A DNA stretch of 64,000 nucleotides from Nonomuraea muscovyensis (GCF_014207745.1 NZ_JACHJB010000003.1:62001-126000), one strand, 5' to 3'. Shown: positions 26,015-35,017, numbered from the stretch's first letter. Notes: generated from the letters alone by a model not told the origin. Numbers and translations: made by a program.

Positions 26015-26025
26015 GAAGGACCACC

Positions 26026-27558
26026 ATGCATTTCCCCCTCCGCCGCCGGCTGGTGGCGGCCGGACTCGCCGCCGCGTTCCTGACCGGCTGCTCCGCCACG
26101 AGCGCGTCCGCCCCCACGGCCACCCCGAAGAACGCCGCGGCGGACACGTTCCGCTACGCCGCACCCGGCTCGCCGACGAACGCCGCCACCGACCCGCACG
26201 GGCTGCTGCCCGGCGAGAGCGACCTGGTGAGGATGGCGCTGACCTACGACGTCCTCACGCTCCCCGGCCCCGGCGGGCAGACCCTGCCCAGGCTGGCCAC
26301 CTCCTGGCAGCCCGACCCCGGCCTCACCAGGTGGCGGATCGCCATCAGAGGCGACGCCGCCTTCTCCGACGGCCGCCCGGTCACGGCGGCTGACGCGCTG
26401 TTCTCCCTGCGCAGGATGGGCGAGAAGGCTGCCGAGAACTTCGGCAGGACGGCCATGTTCGACCTGGCCGCCTCCAAGGTGATCGACGACACCACCTTCG
26501 AGCTCGTCACCAGGAAGCCCTACGCGGAGGTGGGCAAGGCGCTGGAGGGGGCCACGTTCGTGGTGCCCGAGGGCAGCACCGACTTCACCAGGCCGGTGCC
26601 CGGCTCGGGGCCGTTCCGGCCGGCGGGCGGCACCGCGCAGGCGGCGCTGTTCGAGCGCAACGACTCCTGGTGGGGGCCCAGGCCGCCCAGCCGCCGCATC
26701 GAGGTCCGCGCCGTTCCCGACCCGCAGGCACGCGGGCAGGCGCTGCTGTCCGGCCAGGCCGACCTGGCGGGTGGGGTGCCGGCCACCCTGGTCAAGCAGC
26801 ACCAGGACAACCCCGTGATCCAGGTGGTCCGCAGGCCCGGCGCCACGCTCTACCCCCTGGTCATGCGCACCGACGCCGAACCCTTCGACGACGTTCGCGT
26901 CCGCCGGGCCGTACGGCTGGCCCTGGACCGCAAGCAGCTTCTCGACGTGACCTTCCTCGGCTTCGGCGAGATCGGCAACGACCTGCTCACCCCCAAGGAC
27001 CCGTCCGCCCCGACCGGGCTGCCCCAGCGCTCCCGCGATCTCGCCCGCGCCAGGGCTCTGATGTCCGAGGCGGGATTGAAGGACGGCGTGGACGTGACCC
27101 TGCGCAGCACGACCGCCTATCCCGGCATGGACACCGCCGCCACGTTGATCTCCCGGCAGCTCGGCGAGATCGGCATCCGGGCCAGGGTCCAGCTCGCGCC
27201 GCCCGACACCTACTTCTCCACCGTGTACGGCAAGGAGCCCTTCTACGTCAGCTACCTCGGCGGAATCCCGTTCCTCGACGTGGTCCGGGTGGCTCTCACG
27301 CCCGACTCGCCGACCAACGAGACCGCGTGGAAGGACCCCGCCTGGGCCGCCGCACTCGACAAGGCGCTGGCCGAGCCGGACGAGGCCAGGCGGCGCGCTC
27401 TCCTCGGCGACCTGCAGGCACGCCTGCGCGACGAGGGCGGGTACGCCGTGTGGGCCCTGAGCGACCGCCTCGACCTGGCCGGGAAAGGTGTCACCGGCCT
27501 GCCGGAAGGGATCGGATTCTCCGCCGGCTTCATCGACCAGGTGAAGCTGGGCGGCTGA
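26026..27558 (+). CDS. Oligopeptide/nickel-type ABC substrate-binding lipoprotein
   Basis: 510 residues. ATG after GAAGGA. A lipoprotein signal peptide ends in LTGC ('AAAFLTGCSATSA'). The mature part is an SBP_bac_5 (DppA/OppA/NikA) protein: 'LPRLATSWQPDPGLTRWRIA', 'AFSDGRPVTAADALFSLRRM', 'VRRAVRLALDRKQLLD'. It would sit on the outer face of the membrane and capture the substrate. Staphylopine and other opine metallophores use this importer class (CntA). Position directly after the assembly-line genes suggests uptake of the metal-loaded product, though export is not excluded by sequence alone. It is the first gene of a complete transporter set. Confidence 0.85.
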   Translation: MHFPLRRRLVAAGLAAAFLTGCSATSASAPTATPKNAAADTFRYAAPGSPTNAATDPHGLLPGESDLVRMALTYDVLTLPGPGGQTLPRLATSWQPDPGLTRWRIAIRGDAAFSDGRPVTAADALFSLRRMGEKAAENFGRTAMFDLAASKVIDDTTFELVTRKPYAEVGKALEGATFVVPEGSTDFTRPVPGSGPFRPAGGTAQAALFERNDSWWGPRPPSRRIEVRAVPDPQARGQALLSGQADLAGGVPATLVKQHQDNPVIQVVRRPGATLYPLVMRTDAEPFDDVRVRRAVRLALDRKQLLDVTFLGFGEIGNDLLTPKDPSAPTGLPQRSRDLARARALMSEAGLKDGVDVTLRSTTAYPGMDTAATLISRQLGEIGIRARVQLAPPDTYFSTVYGKEPFYVSYLGGIPFLDVVRVALTPDSPTNETAWKDPAWAAALDKALAEPDEARRRALLGDLQARLRDEGGYAVWALSDRLDLAGKGVTGLPEGIGFSAGFIDQVKLGG

Positions 27559-27559
27559 C

Positions 27560-28510
27560 GTGCGGCTTCGCCGGGCCGCCACGCTGCTGGCGGCCATGGT
27601 CGCGCGCGGCCTGACGCTGCTGGCCGCCGCCTCCGTGATGATCTTCCTGGCGGCGGAGGCGCTGCCGGGGGACGCGGCGGAGGTCCGCTTCGGCGGCCGG
27701 GCCACGCCTGAGCAGGTGGCGCAGATCCGCGAGGCCGGCGGGCTGGACCGGCCACCGCATGCCCGTTACCTCGACTGGCTCGCCGGGACGCTGGCCGGCA
27801 GGCCGGGACACTCGTACGTCACGGGGAGGCCGGTCGCCGACCTGATCAGCGAGCGGGCGCCCGTGACGCTCCTCCTGGCCGGTGCGGCGCTGGCCCTGGC
27901 CTGCCCCGCCATGCCGGCGCTGGCCTGGCTCGCCGTGCGGGGACCGCGCCGCCTCCGGCCAGTGATCACGGTGCTCGTCGTGGGTGGGGCGGCGCTGCCG
28001 CAGGTGGTGGTGGCCGCCGGCCTCGTGGCGCTGCTGTCGGCCGCGTGGGGCCTCGTGCCCCCGGTGTCGCTCCTGCCCGCGGGCGCGGCCCCCTGGCAGC
28101 ATCCGCATCTGCTGGTGTTGCCCGTGCTCACGCTGGCCCTGCCGTCGGCCGCGTACGGCGCGGCCCTGTTGCGGGGCGTCTTCGCCGACGTGGCGGCCCT
28201 GCCGTTCGTGCGCGACGCCGAGTTGCGCGGCCTGTCGTCGCTCGCCGTGCTGCTGCGCTACGTGCTGCCGATGTCGGCCGCCCCGCTGGCGCGGTTGCTC
28301 GCCGTGATCAGCGGCGGGCTGGTCGCCGGCACGGCGGTCGCCGAGACGCTGTTCGGCCTGGCCGGGCTGGGAGAGCTCCTGGTCACGGCCGTCGGTGTGC
28401 GGGACATCCCCGTGGTGCAGGCCGTGGCGCTCCTGGCGACGGCCGTGGTGGTGTGCGGACTGCTGGCCGCGGACGGCATCGCGCGGGTCACGACGGGGGC
28501 GAGGGCGTGA
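27560..28510 (+). CDS. DppB-type ABC permease
   Basis: 316 residues, GTG one base after the SBP stop. Six hydrophobic segments. The N-terminal 'IFLAAEALPGDAAEVRFGG' and the coupling-helix region 'RDAELRGLSSLAVLLRYVLP' are typical of DppB/OppB/NikB permeases, as is the ending 'GVRDIPVVQAVALLAT'. It forms the channel with the following permease. Stop and next start share one base (TGATG), so translation is coupled. Confidence 0.88.
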   Translation: MRLRRAATLLAAMVARGLTLLAAASVMIFLAAEALPGDAAEVRFGGRATPEQVAQIREAGGLDRPPHARYLDWLAGTLAGRPGHSYVTGRPVADLISERAPVTLLLAGAALALACPAMPALAWLAVRGPRRLRPVITVLVVGGAALPQVVVAAGLVALLSAAWGLVPPVSLLPAGAAPWQHPHLLVLPVLTLALPSAAYGAALLRGVFADVAALPFVRDAELRGLSSLAVLLRYVLPMSAAPLARLLAVISGGLVAGTAVAETLFGLAGLGELLVTAVGVRDIPVVQAVALLATAVVVCGLLAADGIARVTTGARA

Positions 28511-29289
28511 TGCGGATCGCCGCCGGCCTGATGTCCGCGCTGGTCGTCGCCTTCACGCTGGTCGGCCCGGGGCTGTCCTGGCAGGACGCCACGGCGACGG
28601 TCGCGCCGCCGTGGGCGGCTCCGGGGCCGGGTCTGCCGCTGGGTGCGGACGGGCTCGGGCGTGACGTGCTCGCCAGGGTGCTGGCCGGAGGGCGTGATCT
28701 CACCCTGGTGTCCCTCGTGGCAGCCGCGGCGGCCTGCGTGCTGGGAGTGGCGGGCGGCCTGTGGACGGGATGGAGCCGCGGCGCGGCGGCCCGGGCCGCC
28801 GCGCGAGTGGCGGACCTGATGCTCGGGCTGCCGCTGCTGCTGCTGTGCGTGGTCGCCGTCGTCGCTCTGCCGGGTCCGGCGGCGGTGATCGCCGGCACGG
28901 TCCTCGGCGGGGCGCCACTGACCTTGCGGACGGTGGCCGACGCCACCGCCGGCGCACGGCACGCCGGATACGTCGAAGCGGCGCTCGCCCGTGGCGAGAC
29001 GCCCGCCTGGGTGCTGGCGCACGAGGTGCTGCCCGCCCACGCGGGCCTGGTCGGGGCGGACTTCGGTCAGCGGGTCGTCCTGGCTCTGCACCTGGCCGCC
29101 GCGCTCAACGTGCTCGGGTTCGGGCCTGCTCCGCCGGCCGCCGACTGGGCCGCCATGCTCCGCGAGAACCTGCCGGGACTGGGCCTCAATCCGGCCGCGC
29201 TGCTCGGCCCCGCCATGGCGCTCGCCGTCCTGGCGGGCACGGTCGCCGCCTGCTCGCACGCGTTCGGGGGCCGGGGGGTCGCCAGGTGA
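28510..29289 (+). CDS. DppC-type ABC permease
   Basis: 259 residues. The N-terminal 'PLGADGLGRDVLARVLAGGR' is the conserved GTDxxGRD-type signature of DppC/OppC permeases, followed by five to six membrane segments and the EAA-like loop 'YVEAALARGETPAWVLAHEV'. It pairs with the preceding DppB-type permease. It overlaps the ATPase gene by GTGA. Confidence 0.88.
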   Translation: MRIAAGLMSALVVAFTLVGPGLSWQDATATVAPPWAAPGPGLPLGADGLGRDVLARVLAGGRDLTLVSLVAAAAACVLGVAGGLWTGWSRGAAARAAARVADLMLGLPLLLLCVVAVVALPGPAAVIAGTVLGGAPLTLRTVADATAGARHAGYVEAALARGETPAWVLAHEVLPAHAGLVGADFGQRVVLALHLAAALNVLGFGPAPPAADWAAMLRENLPGLGLNPAALLGPAMALAVLAGTVAACSHAFGGRGVAR

Positions 29290-30692
29290 AGGGGTTGAGC
29301 GCGCAGGGGCTGGTGGTGGCCGGCCGGGCGGGCGCCGTCGTCGTCGACGGGATCGACCTGCGGATCGCACCCGGCCAGGTCGTCGGCCTGGCCGGGCCGT
29401 CCGGCGCCGGCAAGACCACCGTGCTGCTGGCGCTGCTGGGTGCGCTGCCGCCCGGCCTGGAGCGGATCGGCGGCCGGGTCCTGTGGGACGGCCGTGAGAT
29501 CACCGCGCCCCGGCGGTGGCGGCGGCGGCACGTCGGCTTCCTCGGCCAGGACCCCGCCTCCGCATTGCATCCCTTGTACGACTCCCGGGCCGCGGTCCGC
29601 GAAGCGTTGCCGCGTGGCGGGCGGCCCGACGACGTCCTCGCGGTCGTGGGGCTGGATCCCGCCGAGATCGGGCACCGCCGCCCGCACCAGCTCTCCGGCG
29701 GGCAGGCGCAGCGCGTGGCGCTGGCCCGCGCCCTCGCCGGCGACCCCGGCCTGCTCATCCTGGACGAGCCGACCAGCGCGCTGGATCCGGAGGCTCTGGC
29801 CGCCGCGCTGGACCGGATCCGGCTGCGCCGTGGCGACCCTCGCTTCGCCACGCTCGTCGTCTCGCACGATCCTGCCGTGCTCGCCGGCCTGACGGACCAC
29901 GTCGTGCACCTCGGCCGGCAGCACCGCCAGGCCTCCCGTGGAGACGACAGCGGCCCCGCCGGTCCGTCCGTCCGCGGCCGGGGGCAGGCCGGCTCCCGCG
30001 CGGGCGTTCCCGTCCTGCAGGTGCGCGACCTGGCCGTAGCCCAGCCGGGCCGGCTCCTGTTCCAGGGTCTCGGCCTGGAGCTGGCCGCCGGTGACTTCGT
30101 CGCCGTGCTGGGGCCGTCGGGCTCCGGCAAGAGCACCCTGCTCCGTACCCTGGCCGGCCTCCACCCGGCCGCGCGCGGAACCGTCACGCTGCTGGGCGAG
30201 CAGCTCCCGTGGCCGGTACGGGAGCGCACACCCGCCGCGCGGCGCGCCGTCGCGCTGGTCGGCCAGAACCCGCTCGACACGCTGAACCCGGCCCGGCGGC
30301 TGCGAGCCGCGCTGCACCGCCCCCTGCGCCATCTGCCGAGAGCGGAGGCCCGAGCGGAGGCCGCCAGGCTGCTGGCCGCCGTGGGTCTGCCCGCCGACCT
30401 CGCGCACCGCTACCCGGGAGCGCTGTCAGGAGGGCAGCGCCAGCGCGCGGCCCTGGCCAGGGCGCTCGCCGGACAACCGGCGCTCCTCCTGGCGGACGAG
30501 ATCACCGCGGCGCTCGACCCCGCGACCACCGCCGAGGTGCTCGATCTGCTGGACCGGCTACGCCACGGCACCGGCCTCGCCGTGCTGGCCGTCACCCACG
30601 ACCCGTCGGTCGCCGCCCGAGCAGACCGCGTCCTGACCCTCCACCACCATCCGACTCCCCATGACCGGAGGCAATCCGCAGATGTCCGATAA
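29286..30692 (+). CDS. Fused double ATPase of the peptide/metallophore ABC transporter (DppD-DppF fusion)
   Basis: 468 residues from a GTG overlapping the permease stop. Two complete nucleotide-binding domains: Walker A 'GPSGAGKTT' and signature 'LSGGQAQRVALARAL' with 'LLILDEPTSALDP' in the first half; Walker A 'GPSGSGKST', signature 'LSGGQRQRAALARAL' and 'LLLADEITAALDP' in the second. This joins the usual DppD and DppF partners in one chain. It is the only ATPase gene for the two permease sets in this cluster, so it may also energise the second set (35018-36729). Its end overlaps the methyltransferase fusion gene by 11 bases. Confidence 0.88.
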   Translation: MKGLSAQGLVVAGRAGAVVVDGIDLRIAPGQVVGLAGPSGAGKTTVLLALLGALPPGLERIGGRVLWDGREITAPRRWRRRHVGFLGQDPASALHPLYDSRAAVREALPRGGRPDDVLAVVGLDPAEIGHRRPHQLSGGQAQRVALARALAGDPGLLILDEPTSALDPEALAAALDRIRLRRGDPRFATLVVSHDPAVLAGLTDHVVHLGRQHRQASRGDDSGPAGPSVRGRGQAGSRAGVPVLQVRDLAVAQPGRLLFQGLGLELAAGDFVAVLGPSGSGKSTLLRTLAGLHPAARGTVTLLGEQLPWPVRERTPAARRAVALVGQNPLDTLNPARRLRAALHRPLRHLPRAEARAEAARLLAAVGLPADLAHRYPGALSGGQRQRAALARALAGQPALLLADEITAALDPATTAEVLDLLDRLRHGTGLAVLAVTHDPSVAARADRVLTLHHHPTPHDRRQSADVR

Positions 30693-33243
30693 CCCGGAAC
30701 TCGTCCACCCCTGGATCGCGCGCGTCAGCGGAACCGGGACGGGGCTCGCCGTCACGGTGGCGCCGCACGCGTTGGCGGTGCGTCGCGTGCCGGGCGGCCC
30801 GCCGCAGCTCGGCGACCTCGTACGCGAGCACCTGGAGCACTGGGGTGAGGTCTATGACTGGACCTACCGCTCGGGGGAGGGCGCGCACCGGCCGGACTTC
30901 GACCTGTCCGGCTGGCGCGCCACCGGCTCAGGAGAGCCGCTGCCGGCCGAGCACATGGCGCAATGGGTGGACCGCACGGTGGAGCTGGTGCTCCGCTTCG
31001 CCCCCCGCACCGTGCTGGAGCTGGGCTGCGGCACCGGGATGCTGCTCCACAGACTGCACCCCCACCTCAAGGGCTACGTCGGCACGGACGTCGCCGACCA
31101 CGTCGTCGCCCGGCTGTCGGGTCTCGGCCTGCCGAACGTGCAGGTGGTGCGCGCGGCCGCCCACGAGATCAACAGCTCGGCGGTACGGCGGGCACTCGCC
31201 GCCCTGGGCGACAGGCCCGACTGCGTCCTGCTCAACTCCGTGACCCAGTGCTTCCCCAGCGTCGAGTACCTGGCAGCCGTCCTGCACGACGCGATCGACG
31301 TGGTGGGGCCCGGCGGCGTCGTCATCGTCGGCGACATCCGCCACGCGGGCCTCCTCGACGCCCACTGCCGCGTGCTCGAATCCGGCGACGGCGGCGAGCC
31401 CGCGGCGGCGGTCGCCGCACGGGTCGAGCGCCGGGCGGCGGCCGACACCGAGTTGTTGCTGGACCCCGCCACGCTGGCCGCGGTCGCCGCGAGCGCCGAC
31501 CGGGCCGTCACGATGAGCCTGCCGGCCAAGACGCTCACGGAGGACACCGAGCTGTCGCGCTACCGGTTCGACGCCGTGCTGCACGTGGACGCCGAGCCCG
31601 TGCCCGCTGTGGCCGTCCACGAGTGGACCGCACTCGGGCCGGACCCGGCGGCGTCCGTCAGGGATCTGCTCGGCTCGGCGCCGCTGCGGGTGCGCGGCAT
31701 CCCGAACGGCCTGCTCCAGCCGGGGGCCTTCCCGGGCGCGAGGCTGCGTGCCCTGCTGGAAGGCCACGATGCGGCGGTGCTCATCGACCCGGACGATCCT
31801 GCTCTCCTCCAGATCGCCGCGCCGGCGGCGGCCGCGGCCACCGCCCTCGACGCACTCGCGGCGGCCGGCCGGCCGCACGAGCCGCTGGGCGCCTTCGCCA
31901 GGGGACGCGTGGCCGAGGTGGTGCGGGGGCTGCTCCGCCGTGGCGGAGCGCCTGTCCCGGAGGAGCTCACGGTGCGGCTTCCGAGCGGTCCCGGCCACGA
32001 CGCCGTCACCCTCGCCCGCGAGGAGGCGCAGGCCGACCGGGCCGGCCGCCGCGCCCTCGGCGCGCTCCTGCCGGGCGCCGCGCGGGCGGGCAGGGGTGTC
32101 CCCGGCGGGATCGCGCCGGGGGAGGACGTAGTACTCGACGACGATTCCGTGCTCCAGCGGCTTCCCGCCGCGATCGAACGCTTCGACGAGATCGCCCTGC
32201 GTGCGCTGACCGGCCTGATGACGAGCTCGGGCGCGTTGCGGCACGGCGAGCCCACCGGCGCGGAGCACGTGATGAACGCGCTGGAGGTGGCACCGCGGCA
32301 CGCCTGGATCGTCCGCAGGTGGCTGGCGGTCCTGCGGCAGGAACGGCTGGTGACGCTCGACACCGAAGGCCGCTACCTGTTGAGCCCGGGGCACGCCCCC
32401 GCCGGCGACCTTGCCGGCGGTCACCTCACACCCGACGACGTGCGCCGGCTTGAGGAGTCGTGTGCGGATCTGGGATACCCCCCCGAGATGGCCGTCTTCT
32501 TCGAACAGGCCCTCGCCAGGCTGCCCGAGCTGCTGCGCGATGAGATCATGGCGCAGTCGCTGCTGTTCCCCGATGGTGACCTGCTCACCTCGCTGAGCAA
32601 GGACCAGCGCAACGTCAGCAACACCTACCTCAACGCGGCGGCGGGGCACGTCGCCGGACGTGCCGCCGGCACCCGGGCGCGGCCCTTGCGCGTCGTCGAG
32701 CTGGGCGGCGGAGCGGGCGGCAGCACCGCCGCGGCCCTGGAAGGGTTGGCCGGGGCGGAGATCGACTACCTCTTCACGGACGTCTCCCGCTTCTTCACCA
32801 TGGCGGCCGAGGACCGGTTCGGCGGCCGCCTGCGGTACGGCCTGCTCGACATCAACGCCAGCCTGGTGGAGCAGGGGGTGGATCGGGAAGGCGTGGACCT
32901 GGTGCTGGCCGCGAATGTCCTGCACTGTGCCCGCGACGCCGGTCGGTCCCTGCGGTGGATACGTGAAGTGCTCGCTCCGGGCGGACTGCTCGTGCTGACG
33001 GAGGCCATCAGGGAGCACTACCTGGTGCTGGTCACCATGCAGTTCCTCATGTCGGGCAGGGACGGCGACCCCGGCCTCGGGACGGACGACCGGCGGGGCG
33101 GCTCGGGCCGGGTCTTCTTCACCGGGCGGGAGCTGCCCGCGGAGCTCGCCGAAGCCAGGCTGCGGCCCGTCCTGGAGCTGCCGCGGGCTGACTCCCCGCT
33201 CGCCGCCCCCGCCCAGCACCTGTTCGTCGCGGTGGCGGTCTGA
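30682..33243 (+). CDS. Tandem methyltransferase fusion acting in trans on the assembly line
   Basis: 853 residues from ATG 30682 with GGAGG upstream; ATG 30661 is possible. Two SAM-binding domains are fused. The first (about 60-300) has 'VLELGCGTGMLLHRLHPHLK' and 'LLNSVTQCFPSVEYLAAVL', the type normally inserted in NRPS adenylation or thiazoline-methylating modules. The second (about 510-853) has 'LRVVELGGGAGGSTAAALEG', 'YLFTDVSRFFTMA' and 'LVLAANVLHCARDAGRSLRW', as in PKS C-methyltransferases. A winged-helix-like dimerisation region precedes it ('HAWIVRRWLAVLRQERLVTL'). In yersiniabactin synthase these activities are embedded in HMWP1. Here they are detached and fused to each other, and a third MT domain is encoded at 14317. 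This is the last gene of the plus-strand operon. Confidence 0.85.
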   Translation: MSDNPELVHPWIARVSGTGTGLAVTVAPHALAVRRVPGGPPQLGDLVREHLEHWGEVYDWTYRSGEGAHRPDFDLSGWRATGSGEPLPAEHMAQWVDRTVELVLRFAPRTVLELGCGTGMLLHRLHPHLKGYVGTDVADHVVARLSGLGLPNVQVVRAAAHEINSSAVRRALAALGDRPDCVLLNSVTQCFPSVEYLAAVLHDAIDVVGPGGVVIVGDIRHAGLLDAHCRVLESGDGGEPAAAVAARVERRAAADTELLLDPATLAAVAASADRAVTMSLPAKTLTEDTELSRYRFDAVLHVDAEPVPAVAVHEWTALGPDPAASVRDLLGSAPLRVRGIPNGLLQPGAFPGARLRALLEGHDAAVLIDPDDPALLQIAAPAAAAATALDALAAAGRPHEPLGAFARGRVAEVVRGLLRRGGAPVPEELTVRLPSGPGHDAVTLAREEAQADRAGRRALGALLPGAARAGRGVPGGIAPGEDVVLDDDSVLQRLPAAIERFDEIALRALTGLMTSSGALRHGEPTGAEHVMNALEVAPRHAWIVRRWLAVLRQERLVTLDTEGRYLLSPGHAPAGDLAGGHLTPDDVRRLEESCADLGYPPEMAVFFEQALARLPELLRDEIMAQSLLFPDGDLLTSLSKDQRNVSNTYLNAAAGHVAGRAAGTRARPLRVVELGGGAGGSTAAALEGLAGAEIDYLFTDVSRFFTMAAEDRFGGRLRYGLLDINASLVEQGVDREGVDLVLAANVLHCARDAGRSLRWIREVLAPGGLLVLTEAIREHYLVLVTMQFLMSGRDGDPGLGTDDRRGGSGRVFFTGRELPAELAEARLRPVLELPRADSPLAAPAQHLFVAVAV

Positions 33244-33254
33244 GCCGTCGCCAT

Positions 33255-33286
33255 CGGCGGGAGCACCGGAGCCGGCGCTCCCGCCG
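33255..33286. terminator. Bidirectional terminator hairpin
   Basis: The 10-bp arm CGGCGGGAGC (33255-33264) is perfectly complementary to GCTCCCGCCG (33277-33286), with a 12-base loop. It lies between the converging stops of the methyltransferase fusion (33243) and the oxidoreductase (33295). There is no U-tract, as is common in actinomycetes. Confidence 0.75.
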
Positions 33287-33294
33287 TGCCCGTC

Positions 33295-34218
33295 TCAGCC
33301 GAGCTCGACGGGGAGGCCGGCGCGGAAGAGGTCCTGCTCCAGCCAGACAGCCGCGCGCACCCCGTCGGCGGCGCTGGGGCCCACCAAGGTCACCGGCTCC
33401 GGAACCGCCTTCAGGTGTGCCGCGTCGCCGGCAGCGTACACGCCCGCCACGCTCGCCCGGCCGTACTCGTCCACCTCCACGCACCCGTCCGGCAGCAGGG
33501 CGCATCCCACCTGTGCCGCCAGCTCGGTGTTCGGCCGGGTGGGAGCCCGGTGGTAGACCGCCTCCCGGGCCAGGGCGGTCCCGTCCGAGAAGCGGAGCGT
33601 CAGCGCGCCGAGCTCGCCCTCCAGTGCCGTCAGTGGTGTCTCGTTCACCGTGACGCCGCGCGCTTTCAGCGCCGCGGTCACCGGCTCGGGGATCTCGGCG
33701 GGGCCGTTCGTGCACAGGACCACGTCAGGGCTGTAGCGGTCGGCGACGTAGGCGGCCAGCATCGCCTCAGGGCCGTTGCCGATGACGGCCAGCACCTTGC
33801 CGTTGGTCTCGTATCCATGGCAGAAGGGACAGTGGACGACACTCTTGCCCCACCGTTCGGCCAGCCCGGGGATGTCGGCGGGTTCGTCCACCACCCCGCA
33901 GGCCAGCAGCAGCCGGGCCGCCTGCTCTCGGGAGCCGTCCTCCAGCGTGAGGGCGAACCCGCCGGACTCTCCCTCGGCCGCCACCACGCGCCCGGGCCGC
34001 ACCTCGACCGTGGGGTACGCGGCCAGCTCGGCTCGCCCGTCCGCCAGGAGCCGGGACGGAGCTCCGCCGTCGCGGCCCAGATACATGTGCATCTCCGCCG
34101 CGGGCGCGTTCCGCGGCCTGCCCGCGTCCACCACCAGAACGCTTCTGCGCTGTCGCCCCAGCACCAGAGCGGCGCTCAATCCGGCCGGTCCGCCGCCGAC
34201 CACGATCACCTCGTACAT
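33295..34218 (-). CDS. Thioredoxin-reductase-like dithiol oxidase (GliT/HlmI-like)
   Basis: 307 residues, ATG 34218 with GGAGGG upstream. FAD motif 'VVGGGPAGLSAALVLGRQRR', NAD(P)-like fold 'VLAVIGNGPEAMLAAYVADR' and 'GVYAAGDAAHLK'. The redox motif is 'HCPFCHGYE' (Cys130, Cys133, His134). Known dithiol oxidases of natural-product pathways (GliT, HlmI, DepH) have this CxxCH form, whereas ordinary thioredoxin reductases have CATC. Those enzymes use O2 to close disulfides in gliotoxin, holomycin or romidepsin and protect the producer. The preceding gene is a methyltransferase, mirroring oxidase/S-methyltransferase pairs in dithiol pathways. The expected role is to oxidise or detoxify a thiol-bearing product. 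That is inference. Confidence 0.82.
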   Translation of the reverse strand: MYEVIVVGGGPAGLSAALVLGRQRRSVLVVDAGRPRNAPAAEMHMYLGRDGGAPSRLLADGRAELAAYPTVEVRPGRVVAAEGESGGFALTLEDGSREQAARLLLACGVVDEPADIPGLAERWGKSVVHCPFCHGYETNGKVLAVIGNGPEAMLAAYVADRYSPDVVLCTNGPAEIPEPVTAALKARGVTVNETPLTALEGELGALTLRFSDGTALAREAVYHRAPTRPNTELAAQVGCALLPDGCVEVDEYGRASVAGVYAAGDAAHLKAVPEPVTLVGPSAADGVRAAVWLEQDLFRAGLPVELG

Positions 34219-34229
34219 CCGTGCCCTCC

Positions 34230-34934
34230 TCAACTGATCACGTACATGCCGGAGCCGGCCGCCTTCGGCGTAAGGCCCCGCTCGCCGAGTTCCTTCGTCA
34301 TCCGCTCCTCGCTGAGCAGCCACCAGACGTGGCTCACCGCCACTTCGTCGACGAGCTCGCCGTCCTGGTGGGTGCGGTAGGTCAGGTGCCAGGTGAGCTG
34401 CTCGGGGCCTGCGGGTTCCGCGCGGGCGAGCCCCTCGTACGTGCGCCTGCCGATCCGTGCCTCGCCGCTGCGGAACTGCGGGACCGCGACGGGTTCGGTG
34501 GGCGGTTGCAGGTTCACCACGGCACGGCCGCCGGGGACGAGCCGGTCGGCCAGCAGGTCCCAGACCGCGCCCCGCTCCTCCGGGTCGAAATGGCCGATGA
34601 CGTTCATCGCCACGACCGCGCCCAGCCGGGCGGGCAGGCGCGCCTGAAGGAAACCTTCCGGCAGCACGGTCACCCGCTCGCGCAACTCGGCCGCCTCGTG
34701 CACCCGGGCCATCAGGACGGACCGGAGCGCCGGCGACGGCTCGACCGCCAGGATCTCGCTGTGGGGCACCGCGGCCGCGATCACCCTCGTGCCGTGCCCG
34801 CCTCCCGCACCGACGTCCACCACAGGTCCCGGCACGCCGTCGAGCGCGCGAGCGACCTGCGGCCCGAGCTCCGGCCAGTACGACGCCAGCAGGATGTCCA
34901 CGAACTCCGCGGAACGCTCGTATTGCTCCATCAC
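34230..34934 (-). CDS. Small class I SAM methyltransferase of the cluster
   Basis: 234 residues from GTG 34934 (ATG 34931 is adjacent) with AAGGA seven bases upstream. SAM motif I is 'VVDVGAGGGHGTRVIAAAVP', then an acidic 'ILAVEPSPALRSVLMARV', and 'GAVVAMNVIGHFDPEERGAV' with 'LVPGGRAVVNLQPP'. It resembles stand-alone small-molecule O/N/S-methyltransferases, not the embedded C-MT type of the other two genes. It is the first gene of a two-gene operon with the dithiol oxidase, 11 bases apart, behind the best Zur-like box of the window. It could S-methylate a thiol intermediate. The target is unknown. Confidence 0.8.
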   Translation of the reverse strand: MMEQYERSAEFVDILLASYWPELGPQVARALDGVPGPVVDVGAGGGHGTRVIAAAVPHSEILAVEPSPALRSVLMARVHEAAELRERVTVLPEGFLQARLPARLGAVVAMNVIGHFDPEERGAVWDLLADRLVPGGRAVVNLQPPTEPVAVPQFRSGEARIGRRTYEGLARAEPAGPEQLTWHLTYRTHQDGELVDEVAVSHVWWLLSEERMTKELGERGLTPKAAGSGMYVIS

Positions 34935-34950
34935 GCCGCATTCCTTAAAT

Positions 34951-34965
34951 TGATAATCATTTCCA
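34951..34965. promoter_or_regulatory. Zur-like box 3
   Basis: TGATAATCATTTCCA (minus strand TGGAAATGATTATCA) is the closest match in the window to a Zur-type 15-mer palindrome. It lies 17-31 bases upstream of the methyltransferase start, in the 83-base gap after the second permease set, giving the methyltransferase-oxidase pair its own promoter. Confidence 0.65.
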
Positions 34966-35017
34966 CAAGGACCTTAGGGATGCCATGCGGCGATCGTCAA
35001 GCTTGATCGAGCGGGTG

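Noticed and set aside
25228..26025. Open frame upstream of the first binding lipoprotein
   Set aside because: It lies inside the thioesterase region of the hybrid synthase in another frame; the lipoprotein signal starts at 26026.
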